Shown: in pieces, positions 8,941-16,916 of the stretch
How positions within the stretch are numbered: the stretch's first letter is position 1
Layout of the letters: each line of letters begins with the position of its first letter
The notes under the pieces: generated by a model
The model's input: the letters and a program-made list of their open reading frames with translations, nothing else
Databases searched by the model: none
Told to the model about the DNA's origin: nothing
Program-made: the position numbers and the translations under genes
Source of the DNA: JBBROS01 sp965260935
Lineage (GTDB): Bacteria; Pseudomonadota; Alphaproteobacteria; Acetobacterales; Acetobacteraceae
Direction of reading: 5' to 3'
Length of the DNA stretch: 64,000 nucleotides
Assembly: GCA_965260935.1 (NCBI GenBank)
Contig: CBDHCB010000003.1
Span: 60,390-124,389 of the forward strand

Positions 8941-10107
8941 ATACCAGTGGCCCAAAATGTTGACTCCTGTGGAGTTCCCAACCGCCGTCTGACGTGATTC
9001 GCTTTTGTGTGCATCGATTTGCGAGGCGGACATGGCTGCGGTCGCTATCACACGGACAGATCTGAACGCGGCCGATTTGCGTGTGGCCGCGCGGCGCTCG
9101 GCGGATACCAAACAGGTGCTTCGTGCCTTGGCTATTGCGCTGATACTGGACGGGGCGAGCCGCGAGGACGCTGCGCGAGCCTGCGGCATGGACCGGCAGA
9201 CCTTGCGCGACTGGGTGCATCGCTACAACGAGGCGGGGCTGGAGGGGCTTGCCGATCGGGCACGCAGTGGCCGCCCGGCTAGCCTGAGCTGGGTTGAGCA
9301 GGGCCGCGTTGCGCGCTGGATAGAGGAGGGCGCCACCCTGGCTGAAGACGGCGTGGTGCGGTTCCGGCGTGTCGATCTCAAGCAGCGTATCGCACGCGCG
9401 TTCGGCGTCGAGCTGCACGAGCGCAGTGTTGGCAAGCTGCTGCACAAGCTTGGCTACCGCAAGCTCTCGGTGCGTCCGGTGCATCCGCAAACCGACCTCG
9501 CGGCGCAGGAGGCTTTTAAAAAAACTTTGCCGACCGGGCGCGCGATGCGATCGGCACGCAGCACACAGGCAAACCGGTCGAAGTCTGGTTCCAAGATGAA
9601 GCCAGGGTCGGCCAGCAAGGCACGCTGACCCGCATCTGGGCACGGCGCGGCACCCGCCCGCGCGCTCTGCGCGATCATCGGTTCAACTGGGTCTACCTGT
9701 TCGGCGCCATCTGTCCAGCCCGCGGCGCCGGCAGTGCGCTGGTGCTGCCCATCGTCAACGTTGACGCCATGAACAAGCATTTGGCCGAGATCAGCACATG
9801 CGTCACGCTGGGCGCCATCGCCCTGCTCGTCATCGACGGCGCAGGCTGGCACCGCTCGCCCAAGCTGGACGTGCCCGACAACATCGTGTTGCTGACCCTG
9901 CCGCCCTATGCTCCAGAACTCAATCCCGTCGAGAACATCTGGGCATACCTGCGTGCCAATAAATTCGGTCACCAGGTCTGGGATACGTACAAAGCCATTC
10001 TCGATGCGACCTGTGCAGCCTGGAACGCGCTAACGAGCGCACCAGACGTCATCCAGTCCACCGGGCATCGCCAATGGGCACAGGTCATAATTTAGGGCCG
10101 CTGGTAT
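8941..10107 (+). mobile_element. IS630-family insertion sequence
   Basis: The left end ATACCAGTGGCCCAAAAT at 8941 and the right end (reverse complement ATACCAGCGGCCCTAAAT, ending at 10107) form an imperfect terminal inverted repeat of about 22 bp. The element is about 1.17 kb and holds one transposase gene in two frames. IS630 elements insert at TA dinucleotides, and TA is present at both boundaries; exact ends are therefore uncertain by a base or two. The right end supplies the stop codon of the small lipoprotein gene next door. Confidence 0.85.
9032..10095 (+). CDS. IS630 transposase, two frames joined by -1 slippage on A7
   Basis: Frame 1 starts at ATG 9032 (GAGG upstream) with a helix-turn-helix region (EDAARACGMDRQTLRDWVHR). 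Around 9518-9524 there is a run of seven A. A -1 shift there joins QEAFKKNFADRARDAIGTQH to the second frame, which carries the DDE residues: VEVWFQDEAR, LLVIDGAGWH and LNPVENIWAYLR. With the shift the product is 354 aa, normal for IS630. The slippery run suggests programmed frameshifting rather than mutation, as known for some IS families, but either is possible. Confidence 0.85.
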
Positions 10108-10268
10108 TAGAAGGTGGCCTGCGTCCAGGCGGCGGGCGTGTTGCGCATCAGCGGCGCTTCCGGGGGCGCTCCCGCCAGACCCCTGCCCGCCCCCGGCGTC
10201 TGGCAGCCGGCAAGAAGCGCGCCGATCGCCAGCATGGCGAATGCCGGTCCCGTCTTGGCTCTGGTCAT
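10107..10268 (-). CDS. Small lipoprotein (53 aa) downstream of the relaxase
   Basis: From ATG 10268 with GGAGAG seven bases upstream. The first 22 residues form a lipoprotein signal peptide ending in the lipobox LAGC, followed by a short Gly/Ala/Pro-rich tail. The stop TAA is formed at the IS630 boundary (10107-10109), so the native protein may have been longer. It lies 75 bases after the relaxase gene on the same strand. Small lipoproteins in this position are often entry-exclusion proteins; that role is only suggested by context. Confidence 0.6.
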   Translation of the reverse strand: MTRAKTGPAFAMLAIGALLAGCQTPGAGRGLAGAPPEAPLMRNTPAAWTQATF

Positions 10269-10343
10269 CAATTGCTCTCCGTCTCCAAGGCTACGACCCC
10301 GCTCACGCGCGAGGCTTGCCGTTCCGCAAACCCACCTGTCGCG

Positions 10344-13300
10344 TCAGTATGGCGAAGGGCTGAGGCCCGGCTGGGGAGCGGCTTCCTGGCGTGCCTGGCG
10401 CTCCCGCGCCGCTTTGACGCCACGACGGGCGATCTCGGCCGTCTGCGCCCGCAGCTCGGTCAGGAAGCCCCCCACGTTCTGGCCCAAGCGGTTGATCGCG
10501 CCGGCGTTGCGGGCCAGCGCCCCGTCGATCGCCTCGATCCGGGTCGCCAAGGCGCGCGCGACCGCCTCCTCGCGCAGCCGTTCGCGGATCTCGCTGCCGG
10601 GCCGGCGTCCCTGCCCGGCCAGGCCATGCGTCTCGTGCTTGAAGTCCAGGAAGGCCTGCACCGCGTCCTTTTCTTCCTGCAGGCGCTCTTCGGCCCGTTG
10701 TTTGCGCCCGGGATCCAGCAGGTCAACGCCGAGGGGCTTGTATTCCTTGCGCCCCATGTCCTCGCCCACATGGTCCCAGAGCTGTTCGGTGGTGACGGGC
10801 GGGGTGTCGCCCAGCGCGCGGCGGTGCTTGACCGCCTCGAACACCGCCGCCTCGGAGATCATGGTGTAGGCCTGCCAGACGTGGCGGCTTTCCGCGGTGT
10901 AGGTCTTGAAGCCGGTGGCGCCCGCCGTGCCACGCGGCATGGCGTTGATGTGCTCGCCGGTGGTTCGGCCTTGCGAGCTGTCGATGGTGACGGCGTGGCC
11001 GAAGCCCAGCAACATCCGGCCGGTGCGCGCATCCAGCAGTCGGAACGGGTCGACGCGGCCTTCCCGTCCGTCCTTGTGGCGCAGGATCATGCCGTCGTTG
11101 CTCCAGGCGACCAGCTCGACGACATCGCCGTTGGAGCCGATGAAGCCGAACTTGCCGTCGATGCGGGCCGACGTCTTGCGGTAGAGGCGAACCTTGTCGC
11201 CGATCGCGAGCGGCATGTCGTAGGTCTCGCCGTTCTGATCGATGGCGGCGACCATGCGCTCCGTGCCGCCGATCTCGCCGCGCGCCTTGAGGCGCTCGCG
11301 GACCACCCGGCTGATGTCGGCGGCGTCGGCGTTGGTCAGGGCCGAGATGGTGACGCCGTGCTTGACGCCCGCGGCCAGCAGCGCGTCGCGGCGGTGCATG
11401 TAGAGGTCGGCGATGCGCTCGATCACCTGGTCCTGGTCGCCGCCGATCAGCCGCGCCGTGCCGTCCTCGCGCTTCATGGCGAGGGCTTCCTTGGCGCGGC
11501 CGTCGCGGAACAGGCTGGCGATCTCCCGGCCGCGTTGGGTGGCCTGGCGGATGGTGGTGAAGATCTGCGGGCGGGCGCTTGCCGGCAGCACGCGGCGGAG
11601 CAGCTCGATGGTGTTGCCGGCCTCGATCGCCTGGCACTGTTCCGGGTCGCCCAGGGCCTTGATGACGAAGCCGTGCTCCTCTTGCAGCTCAAGCAGCTTG
11701 AGAAAGGACCGGGGGCCGACTTGGCTGATCTCGTCGATGATGAGCACGGTGTTCTTGGACAGCTTGATCTCGCCCGCCTCCGCGCCGCGCAGGAACGGAT
11801 CGACCGCGACGCGTTGCTTGATCCCGGCGCCATCGAGCGCGTCGGTCTGCATCCAGCCGGTGGACAGGCCGATGACGTCGCGGCCCGTCTCGTAGTAGCG
11901 GGTATCGGCTTGGTAGGCGGCGACCAGCGGGCGCAGCAGGGTGGTCTTGCCGGCGCCCCCGGGGCCGGTCAGGACGTTGAGGGCGCTCCCCATGCCAAGG
12001 GCGTAGATCGCCGCCCTCTGCGCGCGGCCGTGCTCCGGGTCGATGTGCTCGAAATCGATGCCGGAGGCGGCGATGGCGGCGGTGAGGGCCTCGGCGGACA
12101 GCGCGCCCGAGCGGTCATTGGCGGTGCGCTGGGCCTTGCTCTCCAGGGCGTTCTCGATGCGCACCTGGGCGCTGTTGGTGATGCGCAGCGTGTCGCCAGC
12201 GAGGCCTTGCAGGATCGCGGCGTGTTCGCCCTCGATCACCAGGCCGCGGCGCTCGACCAACTGGACGACGCGCTCGATGTCGGAGACGCCGTGCCGGACG
12301 CCGACGCCGATCAGGCTGCGGGCGGCGAAGGTGCGCAGCACATCGTGGTCGACCACGGCGGCGGTGCGGAACTCCTTGGCCAGATGCCGGGCGACGAACT
12401 GATAGGCCTGCTCGTCCCATTCGGCGTCGCTGAGCCTGGGTGCGGCCACGTCGTCGAGCACGCTCATGTGCGTCCAGCCGATCTCGGCGGCCTGATCGCG
12501 CCAGACTTCGCGGTCGTCCTTGCTGCCGAACTTGACCGAGCGGGCAGCGAGTCCGGAGACGGCCAGGATGCCGAACTTGCGCTCGGCATCCAGCGTCTCC
12601 CAATCCAGGCCCTGCCGCTTGGCGTAGGCCTTGGCGTGGCGCAGCGTCTGCCGGCGGCCCTTGCTGAACAGGTCGACGGCGATCTGCGGGATGGCGGTGA
12701 CGACGGCGGCCTGCTCGTTCTTGTCGCTGGCGACGGCGATGCCGAGCTGGCGCAGCTCGTCGGCCAGCAGCGCCTGGAAGTAGGCGCCGAACTCGTGGAC
12801 GCGGTTCTGCAGCCGCTGGGTGTCGAGCGAGCCGACGTGGCCGCTGGCGGTGGCGACGACGTTGAACAGGGCGTAGTGGATATGGTCGTGCGGATCGCCG
12901 GGGATGGGCACGTCGGCGAGATAAGTAATGCCGGTTTGGCCGTCCTCGACCGGCAGTGTGGGCCTGGCGTTGTGGTGGCGAAACGCCGCCCAGGCAACCG
13001 CGCCGGGCTCGGCTCCGTCCTCGCCGCCTGCCCCTTTGCGCGCCCAACCGAGCTCCCTGGCGACGTAGCGCATGGTGGCGTCGCCGCTGCGGTCGATGGC
13101 GTGGCGGATCATGGCGGTCTCGGCCGGGCTCAAAGCGAACTCGGCGGCGAGGGTGACGGATTTATGCGGGGCGATGGTGAGGTCGTAGGCGCTCAGCTTG
13201 CGGGCGCGCTGGGTCCAGGGCTCGCCGGTGTCGGCGCGCTTGGCCTCGAACAGGCGGTCGAGTTCGGCGTCCTTGGGCGGCCGCGTCGGGTCGATGCCGA

Positions 13301-13508
13301 TGGCATTGGCGATGCTGCGGGCCATATCCGGGCGCCAGGTCGCACGCCGGTCGCGTCCGGTATAGTAGCCGGTCAGACGCCCGCCGCGATCGAGGTCGGG
13401 GGCGTCGAGCGGGTCGGGCGCCGCGGCGGTCTCCAGCCTGTTCTCGGTGAAGTAGGCGCGGATCAGCTTGCCAGACGACGCGGCGGCAAGCTTGCGGAAA
13501 GTCATCAT
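10344..13508 (-). CDS. MobF-type conjugative relaxase-helicase (TrwC/TraI-like)
   Basis: 1054 aa. The N-terminal TrwC-type relaxase domain begins MMTFRKLAAASSGKLIRAYF with candidate catalytic Tyr near residue 19. It has a metal-binding histidine triad in DPHDHIHYALFN (about residue 206). The C-terminal half is a superfamily 1 helicase with Walker A LTGPGGAGKTTLL (about residue 516), Walker B VLIIDEISQVG and a late motif HAVTIDSSQGRT. It would nick oriT, stay bound to the 5' end and unwind the transferred strand. The start overlaps the upstream gene by 4 bases. The candidate oriT lies about 400 bases upstream, and no coupling protein gene sits in this operon. Confidence 0.93.
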   Translation of the reverse strand: MMTFRKLAAASSGKLIRAYFTENRLETAAAPDPLDAPDLDRGGRLTGYYTGRDRRATWRPDMARSIANAIGIDPTRPPKDAELDRLFEAKRADTGEPWTQRARKLSAYDLTIAPHKSVTLAAEFALSPAETAMIRHAIDRSGDATMRYVARELGWARKGAGGEDGAEPGAVAWAAFRHHNARPTLPVEDGQTGITYLADVPIPGDPHDHIHYALFNVVATASGHVGSLDTQRLQNRVHEFGAYFQALLADELRQLGIAVASDKNEQAAVVTAIPQIAVDLFSKGRRQTLRHAKAYAKRQGLDWETLDAERKFGILAVSGLAARSVKFGSKDDREVWRDQAAEIGWTHMSVLDDVAAPRLSDAEWDEQAYQFVARHLAKEFRTAAVVDHDVLRTFAARSLIGVGVRHGVSDIERVVQLVERRGLVIEGEHAAILQGLAGDTLRITNSAQVRIENALESKAQRTANDRSGALSAEALTAAIAASGIDFEHIDPEHGRAQRAAIYALGMGSALNVLTGPGGAGKTTLLRPLVAAYQADTRYYETGRDVIGLSTGWMQTDALDGAGIKQRVAVDPFLRGAEAGEIKLSKNTVLIIDEISQVGPRSFLKLLELQEEHGFVIKALGDPEQCQAIEAGNTIELLRRVLPASARPQIFTTIRQATQRGREIASLFRDGRAKEALAMKREDGTARLIGGDQDQVIERIADLYMHRRDALLAAGVKHGVTISALTNADAADISRVVRERLKARGEIGGTERMVAAIDQNGETYDMPLAIGDKVRLYRKTSARIDGKFGFIGSNGDVVELVAWSNDGMILRHKDGREGRVDPFRLLDARTGRMLLGFGHAVTIDSSQGRTTGEHINAMPRGTAGATGFKTYTAESRHVWQAYTMISEAAVFEAVKHRRALGDTPPVTTEQLWDHVGEDMGRKEYKPLGVDLLDPGRKQRAEERLQEEKDAVQAFLDFKHETHGLAGQGRRPGSEIRERLREEAVARALATRIEAIDGALARNAGAINRLGQNVGGFLTELRAQTAEIARRGVKAARERQARQEAAPQPGLSPSPY

Positions 13509-13852
13509 GACGGCAACCCGCCCTCCTCGCCGTGGCCGTTCCGGCGCGGGATGTCGAGGTTGTCGTCGATCGCCGCCACCAGATCGAGCGGCAGGTCGTG
13601 CCTGAGCTTGGCGATGTGGGTGGTAAGGGCGGTAATCGCGCCGGTCTGGGTCTCGACGCTGGCCACGAGCCGCTCCAGCAGCTTGCCGAGTGACGGCCCG
13701 TCATTGCTCGCCCCGGCCTGTAGCAGCGCGAGGATGGCCTTGAGCATCTCCCCATGCGAGGTCAGCCGGTCGTCGATGTGCTGCATGGCGTCCGTGCCGG
13801 CCCCTGCCCCTTCCTCCCGGTTGCCCTCGTCGTGGTCGTGCTGACGGTCCAT
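13505..13852 (-). CDS. Small mobilization accessory candidate upstream of the relaxase
   Basis: 115 aa, acidic and helical. The N-terminus is rich in Asp, Glu and His; the central part (SHGEMLKAILALLQAG and LLERLVASVETQTGAITALT) has heptad-like hydrophobic spacing suggesting a coiled coil. Its stop overlaps the relaxase start (ATGA), so the two are co-translated. The position matches oriT accessory proteins such as TrwA of R388, but no ribbon-helix-helix was recognised and homology is not claimed. Confidence 0.6.
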   Translation of the reverse strand: MDRQHDHDEGNREEGAGAGTDAMQHIDDRLTSHGEMLKAILALLQAGASNDGPSLGKLLERLVASVETQTGAITALTTHIAKLRHDLPLDLVAAIDDNLDIPRRNGHGEEGGLPS

Positions 13853-13890
13853 GTCGCCCTCCCTGGCGGCCCTCAGGATCAGGGATGGGC

Positions 13891-14221
13891 TTACGAGTGA
13901 TCGCCCGTCGGGCGCGATGGAGTGGTCAGATCACGGGTTTGTTATCGAGGTATGTTGGAGGCTGCCGTGACCAAGGCTGTCCGGGACCGGTGGAATACGG
14001 TGTTCGCGACCGGCCCGCCCGCACGTCCCGTGCAATGGTGTATGGAAGCCTACTTTTACTGGCACGACCCTGATACGGGTCTGACACGAGTCTGGCACGA
14101 CCATGATACGAGTCTGACACGACTCTGATACGACTCGCGAGACCGGTTCGAGGCTTACGCCAGACCAGCCGCCAGGCAAATTTTTCGTAGATTTGCGAAA
14201 ATAGGATGCGATCACTCGTAA
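13891..14221. repeat. Perfect 14-bp inverted repeat flanking the control region
   Basis: TTACGAGTGATCGC at 13891-13904 recurs in reverse complement at 14208-14221, about 300 bp apart, enclosing all seven direct repeats. One arm lies just ahead of each divergent operon, which fits paired operators for a shared regulator or boundaries of a relaxosome region. Confidence 0.8.
14060..14136 (+). repeat. Seven tandem 11-bp direct repeats (iterons), consensus TGAYACGASTC
   Basis: Units begin at 14060, 14071, 14082, 14093, 14104, 14115 and 14126: TGGCACGACCC, TGATACGGGTC, TGACACGAGTC, TGGCACGACCA, TGATACGAGTC, TGACACGACTC and TGATACGACTC. The 11-bp period is one helical turn, so a protein would bind one face of the DNA. 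They lie about 100 bases before the StbA-like gene, the position of the StbA-binding repeats in R388. Confidence 0.9.
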
Positions 14222-14237
14222 CTTCCGGCGTCAGCCT

Positions 14238-14744
14238 GTGGCCATGAGGAAGACGCTACGCAGCATAAGCGGTGTTCTGAACAGGTTCGAATACGGGCCA
14301 GGCCACTCGACCCTGTTCTACTGGATGATCGAACACCATGACCTTTTGGCTGCCCGATGGCAGTCGAGCGGTATTCGTTGGGTGCTGGTGGCAGAGGCCC
14401 TCGCCGCGAAGGGCCTCACTGACAGTAAAGGCGATCCGCCCTCCCCGGAATGTGCCCGGCAGACGTGGGTACGAGTTCGTGCGGCAGTACGAAAGCGTCG
14501 GCAGTTCCAATTGACGGGTTTGTCGCCTCGTTCCACCCAAACGAAAGCGGCATCTCGTTTGGCTGCAGGCACTCCCTCGCCGGAAGCTCCCTTTCAGGGT
14601 CTTGGGCCAAGCGCTCACAGCCAGCAACCCTCTGTTCCGACTTCAAGCGTGGATCAGGAGCATGGAAGCCCACCGGGCGGTGTTACTGCAAAGGAGAAGC
14701 TCGCGGGAATCCGGAAGGCACTGGATGAACGGAGCGGTCGATAG
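14238..14744 (+). CDS. StbA-like DNA-binding candidate, first gene of three-gene operon
   Basis: 168 aa from GTG 14238 (ATG 14244 is an alternative; neither has a clear ribosome binding site). The N-terminal third contains SSGIRWVLVAEALAAKGLTD followed by ARQTWVRVRAAVRKRR, which reads as a helix-turn-helix plus basic helix. The remainder is low-complexity Ser/Pro-rich with a basic C-terminal tail. It directly follows the iterons and precedes a P-loop ATPase gene, so it is the obvious candidate to bind the 11-bp repeats. The StbA comparison rests on gene order, size and HTH, not on demonstrated homology. Confidence 0.65.
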   Translation: MAMRKTLRSISGVLNRFEYGPGHSTLFYWMIEHHDLLAARWQSSGIRWVLVAEALAAKGLTDSKGDPPSPECARQTWVRVRAAVRKRRQFQLTGLSPRSTQTKAASRLAAGTPSPEAPFQGLGPSAHSQQPSVPTSSVDQEHGSPPGGVTAKEKLAGIRKALDERSGR

Positions 14745-14893
14745 TCAGGCACTCAATAAAACAAGGCGGGGAGGCAAATGGAGGGATAAGTGATCATGCG
14801 ACGTGCCGGACTGTTCCAAAGGGCAAATCTTGATGTCATGCCGATGGCAACAGACTGGACTATCTCAATACATCCCAGCAAAGGACATTAGAT

Positions 14894-15706
14894 ATGGACG
14901 GAATGGACATGGACGGCACGCGTCCGAGCAAGGGCCAGCAAAACGTTGTCCCGGACGGACGGCAGGTTCTGGCAGTGCGAATGGGTCGAGGTCGGACAGG
15001 TGGCAGTACGCTGCTGGACTGGATTATCCAATGTGGCCGGCAAGCTGGCCGTTCGATCGTCATTGGTGACGGGGACCGGCGCAATCCGACGTTGGCCGGT
15101 CTTTATCCGCCTGCGGGTCCTGGCGGGGCGACGCAGCCGCCCACCGACGAGACCGCCGACGTCAAGGAGTGGATCACGGCGGAGCTGGCAAACGCCGTCA
15201 TGTTGAAAGCGTCCCTCGTGCTCGATCTTGGCGGCGGGGATCGTGTGTTGTCGGAGTATGGGCTTGATCTCGGGCTCATCGAGTTTTGCGCGCGCCGAAG
15301 CATTACACCCTTGGCGCTTTATGTGACGGGGCCGGATAGCGAGGACTTCGAGCACGTGCTGTCGATCTGGCGGGCCGGTTACTTTCGCGCGGCCAAGTCC
15401 CTGCTGGTGCTGAATGAGCATCTGGTTCCGCAGGGTAAGACACCGACCGGCGCATTCGATCACATTCTCCATCGCCCTGAGATGGAGGAAATGCTGACGG
15501 GAGGCATGTACCCTGTCCTCATGCCCCGCTTGCCTTGCTTGGGTGAAATGCGGCGGCTCAACCTAAGCTTTCTGGAGGCGATTGAAGGCAAGCTTGGTTC
15601 AACCGGAAAGCCTCTCGATCCGGTCAGGCAGTTCATGGTCGAGGCGTGGCATGGGAAGATGACCAAGGCCTTCAAAGAAGCTGGCGCTTGGGAGTGGCTT
15701 CCATGA
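14894..15706 (+). CDS. P-loop ATPase (StbB/TraL-like) of the transfer-segregation operon
   Basis: 270 aa; AAAGGA precedes ATG 14894. Residues about 32-70 have a deviant Walker A, VRMGRGRTGGSTLLDW, followed by SIVIGDGDRRNPTLAGLYPP; later LVLDLGGGDRVLSEYG resembles Walker B. The general plan is that of ParA/MinD-type or TraL/StbB-type ATPases, but the usual KGGxGKT lysines are replaced. It would work with the upstream DNA-binding protein in plasmid positioning or transfer. The next gene overlaps by 4 bases. Confidence 0.7.
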   Translation: MDGMDMDGTRPSKGQQNVVPDGRQVLAVRMGRGRTGGSTLLDWIIQCGRQAGRSIVIGDGDRRNPTLAGLYPPAGPGGATQPPTDETADVKEWITAELANAVMLKASLVLDLGGGDRVLSEYGLDLGLIEFCARRSITPLALYVTGPDSEDFEHVLSIWRAGYFRAAKSLLVLNEHLVPQGKTPTGAFDHILHRPEMEEMLTGGMYPVLMPRLPCLGEMRRLNLSFLEAIEGKLGSTGKPLDPVRQFMVEAWHGKMTKAFKEAGAWEWLP

Positions 15707-16359
15707 GCGGCCAAGGCGGTGCCCAGCGAAAGCCGGATCGTTCGGCGACACCACCGCCTGATGCCTCCCCAAGCCAAAGCGAGAGGGTCGACCGGGAAAC
15801 GGACGTTCTCCGTGACGCGGTATCAGAGATGCGTGCAGCAATGTTCAAGGAAGGAATTGATGAGAACGGCACCTTGGGCGTCTGGTGCAAGGCGCTTCAG
15901 TCGGCCCTGATTGCGCTTGCCGTTCTCGTCGAAATGCAAACTAGGCGCATTGAGGACCGTGCTGAGGCGATGACCCGTGCGAGCAAAGCGGACGAGGATC
16001 GGCATTCGAAACTCATCGCGGAGACGCAGCTTGCGATCAGGCGTTCCGAAGCTCAGACGAAGCAAAGCGAGGAGCACCGGCAATCGATGGCGACTCAGCT
16101 TGCGAGCGCCCTTTATGGGAAGATCGAGCAGAAGCTCAATGACAGCGTGATCGTGCGTCAGGTGCAGTGGAACCGTCGCCGGAATTGGTCTTCGGCGGCG
16201 CTGGTGGCGACGATCATGCTTGGTGTCTTTATTGGCGGGGCCGTGTGGGATGGCGCTCGCAGTGATCGAGAGTTGTTCGACCGGTGCTTGAAGCAACTGG
16301 CCCATGACGCCAAAGGCCAGGCTTACTGTCCACTCGACATCGTGCGGGGCGCCCTATGA
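15703..16359 (+). CDS. Coiled-coil membrane protein, third gene of the StbABC-like operon
   Basis: 218 aa from ATG 15703, overlapping the ATPase stop (ATGA). The central region is a long charged helix (about residues 75-150, repeated RxxE and QxxE heptads), then one transmembrane segment near residues 166-184 (SAALVATIMLGVFIGGAVWD) and a short tail with two cysteines. It resembles TraM-type conjugation proteins in plan and could anchor the ATPase or relaxosome at the membrane. The stop overlaps the next start, so translation is coupled. Confidence 0.65.
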   Translation: MSGQGGAQRKPDRSATPPPDASPSQSERVDRETDVLRDAVSEMRAAMFKEGIDENGTLGVWCKALQSALIALAVLVEMQTRRIEDRAEAMTRASKADEDRHSKLIAETQLAIRRSEAQTKQSEEHRQSMATQLASALYGKIEQKLNDSVIVRQVQWNRRRNWSSAALVATIMLGVFIGGAVWDGARSDRELFDRCLKQLAHDAKGQAYCPLDIVRGAL

Positions 16360-16916
16360 TGAAGTCTCTTGCTCTCTCCCGCTCGGCCACGCCGATGGCT
16401 GAGATCCAACAGCCTCGCCAATGCGTCGGGATGCGGTTGCGCGCAAAGCGTTGGCTAGGGCCGGCCATCGGGGCCGCGGTCTTCGGTTTTGCGATGACGG
16501 CCGCATCGGTGAGCCATAGCCAGGGCTTCTCCGCTCAAGAGTTGGATCGGATGTCTAAAGAGCGCTTGGATCAGGGGCATTTCCGAAACTTTGCTGCCCC
16601 ACCGGCGCCACCAAAGTCCACAGTCCCCATCCAGCTGCATCAACCTCGCGGATTGTGGAGATGTCTTGGCATTGTCGATGACACACCGATCCGGGCCGAG
16701 CCGTCGCCGAACAGTCGCGAGATCGGTCGCTCCGGCGATCATATCGCCGCGGGGGAGGACGTTGGCTCGTCCACCAGTGTTCTCTTCCATGAAGGAACCA
16801 TTGGCTATGTTCCAACGGCAACGGTTCATGCCTATCACAACCAGTATAATCCCAAAGCCACTTGTTCTTTCCAGGGACTTCGGCCGAATGGCGTGGTCCA
16901 GTATGGTATTCACTGA
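16356..16916 (+). CDS. Exported SH3-like domain protein
   Basis: 186 aa. A hydrophobic segment (about residues 34-52) acts as a signal or anchor. The C-terminal half (GLWRCLGIVDDTPIRAEPSP to GTIGYVPTATV) is a bacterial SH3-like module with a conserved cysteine pair. It starts within the stop of the coiled-coil gene and its own stop overlaps the transglycosylase start (TGATG), placing it firmly in the transfer operon. A second SH3 protein of the same design lies two genes downstream. Likely a periplasmic peptidoglycan-associated transfer factor (inference). Confidence 0.7.
   Translation: MMKSLALSRSATPMAEIQQPRQCVGMRLRAKRWLGPAIGAAVFGFAMTAASVSHSQGFSAQELDRMSKERLDQGHFRNFAAPPAPPKSTVPIQLHQPRGLWRCLGIVDDTPIRAEPSPNSREIGRSGDHIAAGEDVGSSTSVLFHEGTIGYVPTATVHAYHNQYNPKATCSFQGLRPNGVVQYGIH

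Larger units (their letters stand above)
13853..14237. other. Candidate oriT/control region between divergent transfer operons
   Basis: This 385-bp region separates the leftward relaxase operon from the rightward StbABC-like operon. It contains a perfect 14-bp inverted repeat at its margins, seven 11-bp direct repeats, and an AT-rich inverted pair (TTTTTCG near 14181 with CGAAAAT near 14196). MobF relaxase genes usually lie near their oriT, so the nic site is expected here. A 68-codon frame (13922-14128) runs into the repeats and is probably not a gene. Confidence 0.6.

Noticed and set aside
10074..13844. 1256-codon plus-strand open frame
   Set aside because: Entirely antisense to the MobF relaxase gene; composition is Gly/Ala/Asp-rich with no motifs, as expected for an open shadow frame in high-GC DNA.
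13922..14128. 68-codon ORF running into the iterons
   Set aside because: Its C-terminal half is just the translated 11-bp repeats and no ribosome binding site was seen.
14060..14136. CRISPR array
   Set aside because: Repeats are 11 bp and directly adjacent with no spacers; no cas genes in the window.
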